The position numbers and the translations under genes are program-made. A stretch of 17,713 nt of DNA, from contig CAVURW010000249.1 of the NCBI GenBank assembly GCA_963743595.1, forward strand, positions 1 through 17,713, in the 5' to 3' direction. Positions 14,035 to 17,713 of this stretch are shown piece by piece (the stretch's first letter is position 1; every line of letters begins with the position of its first letter). The DNA comes from CAVURW01 sp963743595 (GTDB lineage: Bacteria > Verrucomicrobiota > Verrucomicrobiia > Methylacidiphilales > UBA1321). The notes beneath the pieces are model-generated. The model searched no databases. It saw nothing but the letters and a program-made list of their open reading frames with translations, and was not told the origin of the DNA.

Positions 14035-14766
14035 CTAGTAAGGACGGGGTGGGCGGATGTTACTTGTTCCACGGACGCGCTCACCTTCTGCGATTTGGGC
14101 TGTCAAATCCGAGGGTGGGCTTAAAACCGAGGGTGCGGAGGCGTAGGTGAACACTTCTTTGACTCCGCCAACATGAACCTCCACGGGACACCGGTTTGAG
14201 ACTGATACAATCGCTACGAAATCAGCTTTATCGATTGCCCGCTTAAGTGCGTCAGTATCGCTCAAATCCAGCCCCTCAGGAGGGTTTTTCATGTAGATTA
14301 AACAACTCGCTTCGCCGAACTTGGAGACACCCAGGTAGGTATCGGCGGTAATCCAATCAGTACCCGGAAACTCGCTACCCTTCAAGTAGGAATTCTGTTT
14401 GGCTCCATCGATGCTGGTAAGGACCCACTGTTTAACATCAGCACTCTTGCCGTAGGTCTGGTGATTTAACTCCCACATATCCTGGGTAACCCCTTCGATC
14501 CGAACGATTTGGACATGTGTTGTTGCTCCCACACGCGAGGTCGTCATGGATCGGATACGCCCGGCCAAGTGCTGGACATCGCCGTTGGTCGTCAGCTCTT
14601 CCGGGTACGTATAAGTTATTGTACAGACGATCGGTTTTGGAATGGGGCTAACAAACGGCCCCTGGATTTCTTCGGGAGCTCTCGTGCCATTGGATTGGGC
14701 GTTGCCATAGCCTATCGATAATAAAAGGCAGATGGCGGTGCAGTTGATATAGACAAATTTGTTCAT
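14035..14766 (-). CDS. Secreted protein of unknown function in the Verru_Chthon A operon
   Basis: A protein of 243 residues with a clear signal peptide (about 1-23, ending Gly-Asn-Ala before Gln-Ser). The mature part is mixed alpha and beta, with three Cys at wide spacing (in Ile-Val-Cys-Thr, Ser-Cys-Leu-Ile and Arg-Cys-Pro), and a Pro/Arg-rich C terminus. I recognise no family. The start lies 10 bp after the stop of the cassette protein A gene, and a purine-rich AAGAAAGAAGA tract directly before the ATG may serve as the ribosome-binding site. The tight spacing suggests that it works with the large protein encoded upstream and the membrane-anchored one encoded downstream, in the periplasm or at the cell surface. 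It could be a periplasmic chaperone or an accessory subunit, but nothing in the sequence proves it. Confidence 0.8.
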   Translation of the reverse strand: MNKFVYINCTAICLLLSIGYGNAQSNGTRAPEEIQGPFVSPIPKPIVCTITYTYPEELTTNGDVQHLAGRIRSMTTSRVGATTHVQIVRIEGVTQDMWELNHQTYGKSADVKQWVLTSIDGAKQNSYLKGSEFPGTDWITADTYLGVSKFGEASCLIYMKNPPEGLDLSDTDALKRAIDKADFVAIVSVSNRCPVEVHVGGVKEVFTYASAPSVLSPPSDLTAQIAEGERVRGTSNIRPPRPY

Positions 14767-14776
14767 TCTTCTTTCT

Positions 14777-17713
14777 TCATTGAGCCACTACTTCGACCTG
14801 TTTATCCAAAACTTGCCCCGTATAGCGATCGATCGCTACATGGATCCAGAGACGCTTTTCACCCTGAACGGCAAATTGATTCAGGGCTGTCGCTGACTGG
14901 GGATAACGCCCACTCTGTGCAATGACATCGATCAAGAGATTCCAAACGCGGGTTTGACCACAATCGGCTAGGGGGCGCAACGCCGACTCCTTAAAGCGCT
15001 GCACCACGGGTGCCACTAAATTGTTGCTATTGGTCGTATTCGTATAGACTGTGGAGTCCAGTAGTGCTGTGAATCCAGAATAGGAGGCGGTGGAAACCTG
15101 GCCACTGGCCGGGGTTGGCGGAACGTAGGTGAACCAATCGGGTAAAGCGCCGCCAGTGATTACGGTGGGACTGGCTGCCATATTTTGAACAAACCGCCCC
15201 ACAAGCTCGCTCACGTTGCTGAGAGGACCTCTCCATGAGTCGGTCGTATCCGAGGTGAAGGCCACCAAACGCTGTGCCGCGAGGCCCGCTTCAGTCGCCG
15301 AGATGGGCGGGAGCGCGTAGGCGGGCGGCGTGGGGAGATTGTTCCATTCATCGCGACTTGCACCGGCGATGAGCGCTTTCAAGACCGGCTGCTGACGTGT
15401 ATTTAAATCGACTTTCCCAGCAATCAACGGGGCGGTCGGTTGACCCACGCAAAACGTATCCAGGAGCGCAGCATAACCACTTTCCGGTGTGAAGAAATCG
15501 ATGTTTTTCCAAGGCGTGCCGGTAAACGCATAACTCATTTCGCTCACACTCTTAAAAGGGCGATTGAGCATGATCGGGCGACTTTGGGTCTGCTGAGTAG
15601 CCGTTGCCACCGCATTATTGTTGAAGGTGGAAGCGGTGCATTCCGGCAATCCGATTCGGGTAGGCGAACTGGTGATCGACTGAGCCAGATCACTGGTGGA
15701 CGTATCCGTCATGGCGGTACTGGCGTACGCACCCATCGCCCGCCGACATATTCCATCCGCGTCTTCAAAGTAGATTTGTGCCGCGACACTGTTGTTCCGA
15801 GATTGAAAAACGGCGTTCGGGTTATTTTGACTGAGCAATCCGTCGAAAAACAATGGGGAAGCATTACTGCCATTTGACGCACTGAAGCCGACGCCGGAAA
15901 ACAGACGCATTTGGAGACTCAAACCCGGATCAGCGGCCATTCCAGGGTTGGAATAATTCACATAATTGCATTTGTCGCCTCGAGGTCGGGACGTTTCGAA
16001 GACGCTGAAGTTGCAGCTACCCATGCTGTTATTCGCCGCCAAGTTACCGCTATTAAGAACATTCGCGCTAGCCGTCGGCTCCAGAAGATAAGCGGCTGAA
16101 CCGGCGGTTGTACCCGAGGTTCCCGACGAAATCTGGCCTTTATTCGCAGCCGTGCCCATCCCCCAACGGGACGATCTCGGATCAATGCAGGACGCTTGAT
16201 CCGAGACCTGATTGCAGGCGAAGGGGTTCTTGTATTTAGAGTTTGAAAAATCAGCTACGTTCGTGACGATCGTTGGATTGGAGAGACCATGCAGATCAGG
16301 GTATTTCGTATCGTAGGTGATCCAGTTTCCAGCCGGGTCTTTATACTGCAAAAAGAAAGTGATCTGCGCATACCCACCGCTAGCCACAGGAATGTATTGG
16401 GTATTCGTTACCGAAGTGCTTTGGGTGACGTAGGTACCGTCGACAGCCAGGTTAGCGGGCGTGCTCGTGATCGTGTACTGAAATGAGATAGGTGCTTTTC
16501 CAAGGACAATCCCGAAGTAAGTCTCGCCCGTATTGGCGTCTGTGATTGAAGGCGATCCCACTCCGGTTAGAGCAATTCCCGTAGGATTACTGTTCCAAAG
16601 CAGCGTCGGCTCACGGAAAAGGGAGCCAGCGTTATCGGAGAAATCGAGTTCGGTGTTCGCTTGCGTTAACGCCTGTGCAGCCGATGCCGGGCAATAATAG
16701 TTTGCGGGAGGGCTGGCACCATCATTCTGCGGCACGATGTTATTGGGGTAATAGCCGCTCGGGATGGACGTCATGCCGGTTTGCCATCCACCTTGCCCCA
16801 CCGGATTAGTGGTCTGAGCGTAAATACGGAACTGAGTGGGGCGCAGAGCCGTGTTACTGGATGCCGTGTTTTGATCATGAGGATTCCAGAGGTCTGGAAC
16901 GTATAAATGCGCTACCTCTCCTGGGCTGGAAAGAGTCGCTTTCACCGTGTGATCAATCGACCACGGAGTCGTGCTGGGAATCGGGATTGTGTGCGTGAAA
17001 CTAGAGGCTGAAGCAGTACCCGCAGGGAAACTCCACTGCTGGCTCACTGTAGATGTTACAGGAACTGCAGCCGTAGGGTTTACGGTCAAAACATCAGAGG
17101 CTAAGCAGAGCGGGTTCGGTAGTTGGTCGACGATCGACATCACGTGAAAACGATTGAAGTAAGGCAAATCTTCGACCCCATAGATCGTCGTCGATCCTCC
17201 CGGTCCGCTTGCGATCTGAATGACGGTCGGATAACTATCCGCGTCTTGTTGATCAATCAGGTTCGCCATGATTTGCAGCACCTGATAGTCGGTCGTGGAA
17301 TCAATCGTGTACTCGTAATTGCTCTGAGTTGGGTGAAGATTCGGAGCACCTTTTGCTAAAGCTCCCACATTGATGGCCGCCTTTAATAACTCCGCAAAAT
17401 CGGGTTCGCGACCGGCAGCGGCCACCTTGTCCAGAGTCAGAATGCTATTGCTCCCGTGATTGTAGATCCACGGAGACCCGACGCTCATACGCTTGAGTCC
17501 GAATCGATCGTAGATGGGATCGGGGTCCGATCCGGTTGCAGCAAAACCGGTTGGCAACGCTGAATTGGTCGCGTTGTAGGCCACCATCGCCAGGTTGTTC
17601 AGGGAAAATCGGGAAATGACGAGCGGTTCACCTACATGCGCCGTGGCACCGTTCAACCGGGGAAAGGAACTCGTTACGCGAATCTTTAAGAACGAAGGAT
17701 TGATCGTATCGTC
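14777..17713 (-). CDS. Verru_Chthon cassette protein A, 5' end cut by the window edge
   Basis: The frame stays open from the stop at 14777 through the right edge, giving at least 978 residues. A TTG at 17656 is not needed as a start, because the 19 codons before it are also open and read as protein. The sequence is large, rich in Ser, Thr, Asn, Pro and Tyr, and without hydrophobic segments, as for an extracellular protein. The C-terminal 60 residues, with Val-Trp-Asn-Leu-Leu-Ile-Asp-Val-Ile-Ala-Gln-Ser-Gly-Arg-Tyr-Pro and later Arg-Leu-Trp-Ile-His-Val-Ala-Ile-Asp-Arg, match my memory of the Verru_Chthon cassette protein A family (TIGR02600). Those proteins are about 1200 residues and are encoded with cassette proteins B, C and D that carry prepilin-like N termini; the missing genes and the signal region would lie beyond the edge. 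The function is unknown. Surface or pseudopilus-linked export is inferred from the cassette. Confidence 0.8.
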   Translation of the reverse strand, partial: DDTINPSFLKIRVTSSFPRLNGATAHVGEPLVISRFSLNNLAMVAYNATNSALPTGFAATGSDPDPIYDRFGLKRMSVGSPWIYNHGSNSILTLDKVAAAGREPDFAELLKAAINVGALAKGAPNLHPTQSNYEYTIDSTTDYQVLQIMANLIDQQDADSYPTVIQIASGPGGSTTIYGVEDLPYFNRFHVMSIVDQLPNPLCLASDVLTVNPTAAVPVTSTVSQQWSFPAGTASASSFTHTIPIPSTTPWSIDHTVKATLSSPGEVAHLYVPDLWNPHDQNTASSNTALRPTQFRIYAQTTNPVGQGGWQTGMTSIPSGYYPNNIVPQNDGASPPANYYCPASAAQALTQANTELDFSDNAGSLFREPTLLWNSNPTGIALTGVGSPSITDANTGETYFGIVLGKAPISFQYTITSTPANLAVDGTYVTQSTSVTNTQYIPVASGGYAQITFFLQYKDPAGNWITYDTKYPDLHGLSNPTIVTNVADFSNSKYKNPFACNQVSDQASCIDPRSSRWGMGTAANKGQISSGTSGTTAGSAAYLLEPTASANVLNSGNLAANNSMGSCNFSVFETSRPRGDKCNYVNYSNPGMAADPGLSLQMRLFSGVGFSASNGSNASPLFFDGLLSQNNPNAVFQSRNNSVAAQIYFEDADGICRRAMGAYASTAMTDTSTSDLAQSITSSPTRIGLPECTASTFNNNAVATATQQTQSRPIMLNRPFKSVSEMSYAFTGTPWKNIDFFTPESGYAALLDTFCVGQPTAPLIAGKVDLNTRQQPVLKALIAGASRDEWNNLPTPPAYALPPISATEAGLAAQRLVAFTSDTTDSWRGPLSNVSELVGRFVQNMAASPTVITGGALPDWFTYVPPTPASGQVSTASYSGFTALLDSTVYTNTTNSNNLVAPVVQRFKESALRPLADCGQTRVWNLLIDVIAQSGRYPQSATALNQFAVQGEKRLWIHVAIDRYTGQVLDKQVEVVAQ

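Noticed and set aside
15440..15877. A 145-codon plus-strand open frame opposite the cassette A gene
   Set aside because: It is entirely antisense to a well-supported long gene, is rich in Arg and His as expected from reverse-frame translation, and shows no motif.
17123..17656. TTG at 17656 as the start of the large right-edge protein
   Set aside because: The frame continues open for 19 more codons to the window edge with protein-like sequence, and the family is longer, so the gene is treated as 5'-truncated.

Overview
The window most likely comes from a member of the Verrucomicrobiota. The clearest marker is the partial gene at the right edge (14777 to 17713, minus). It reads as a Verru_Chthon cassette protein A, a large secreted family known from Verrucomicrobium, Chthoniobacter and relatives. 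An XylR-type regulator (sugar-binding domain fused to an AraC domain), many Sec-type signal peptides and intermediate GC content fit this, but the exact class cannot be told from the sequence. I see no rRNA, tRNA, CRISPR array, insertion sequence or phage gene.

Left block (1 to 4883, all minus strand, read right to left): a secreted AttH/CrtC-type protein, translationally coupled (ATGA overlap) to a stand-alone ABC ATPase; then a short-form CysJ-like NADPH/FAD reductase, a lipoprotein L,D-transpeptidase, and a ureohydrolase (arginase/agmatinase-type) gene cut by the left edge. Hairpins and gaps suggest this is not one uninterrupted operon.

Central block (4969 to 7595, plus strand): three tandem genes for secreted proteins that share an N-terminal Ile-Asp-x-Ile-Leu-Val-Pro signature, a Leu-Pro led helical segment, and a C-terminal Trp-aromatic-x-x-Asp-Cys motif. 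The first gene carries two copies of the domain, so there are four copies in 2.6 kb. I do not recognise this family, and it is the best candidate for something undescribed here. A 23-codon hydrophobic micro-ORF sits between the first and second genes. Convergent to the cluster (7599 to 8494, minus) are a secreted protein with a LolA/DUF4412-like look and a two-helix membrane miniprotein.

Right-centre (8771 to 12727): a second, soluble L,D-transpeptidase; an orphan NtrC-type sigma-54 response regulator; a convergent VOC/glyoxalase-fold protein; and the XylR-like regulator, probably started at TTG.

Right block (12805 to 17713, minus): the 5'-truncated Verru_Chthon A gene followed 10 bp and 24 bp later by two probably co-transcribed genes. 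One encodes an unknown secreted protein. The other encodes a membrane-anchored protein with a TonB-like Pro-rich N terminus but a PA14-like C-terminal region. The overall theme is the cell envelope: most products are exported, anchored, or act on peptidoglycan.
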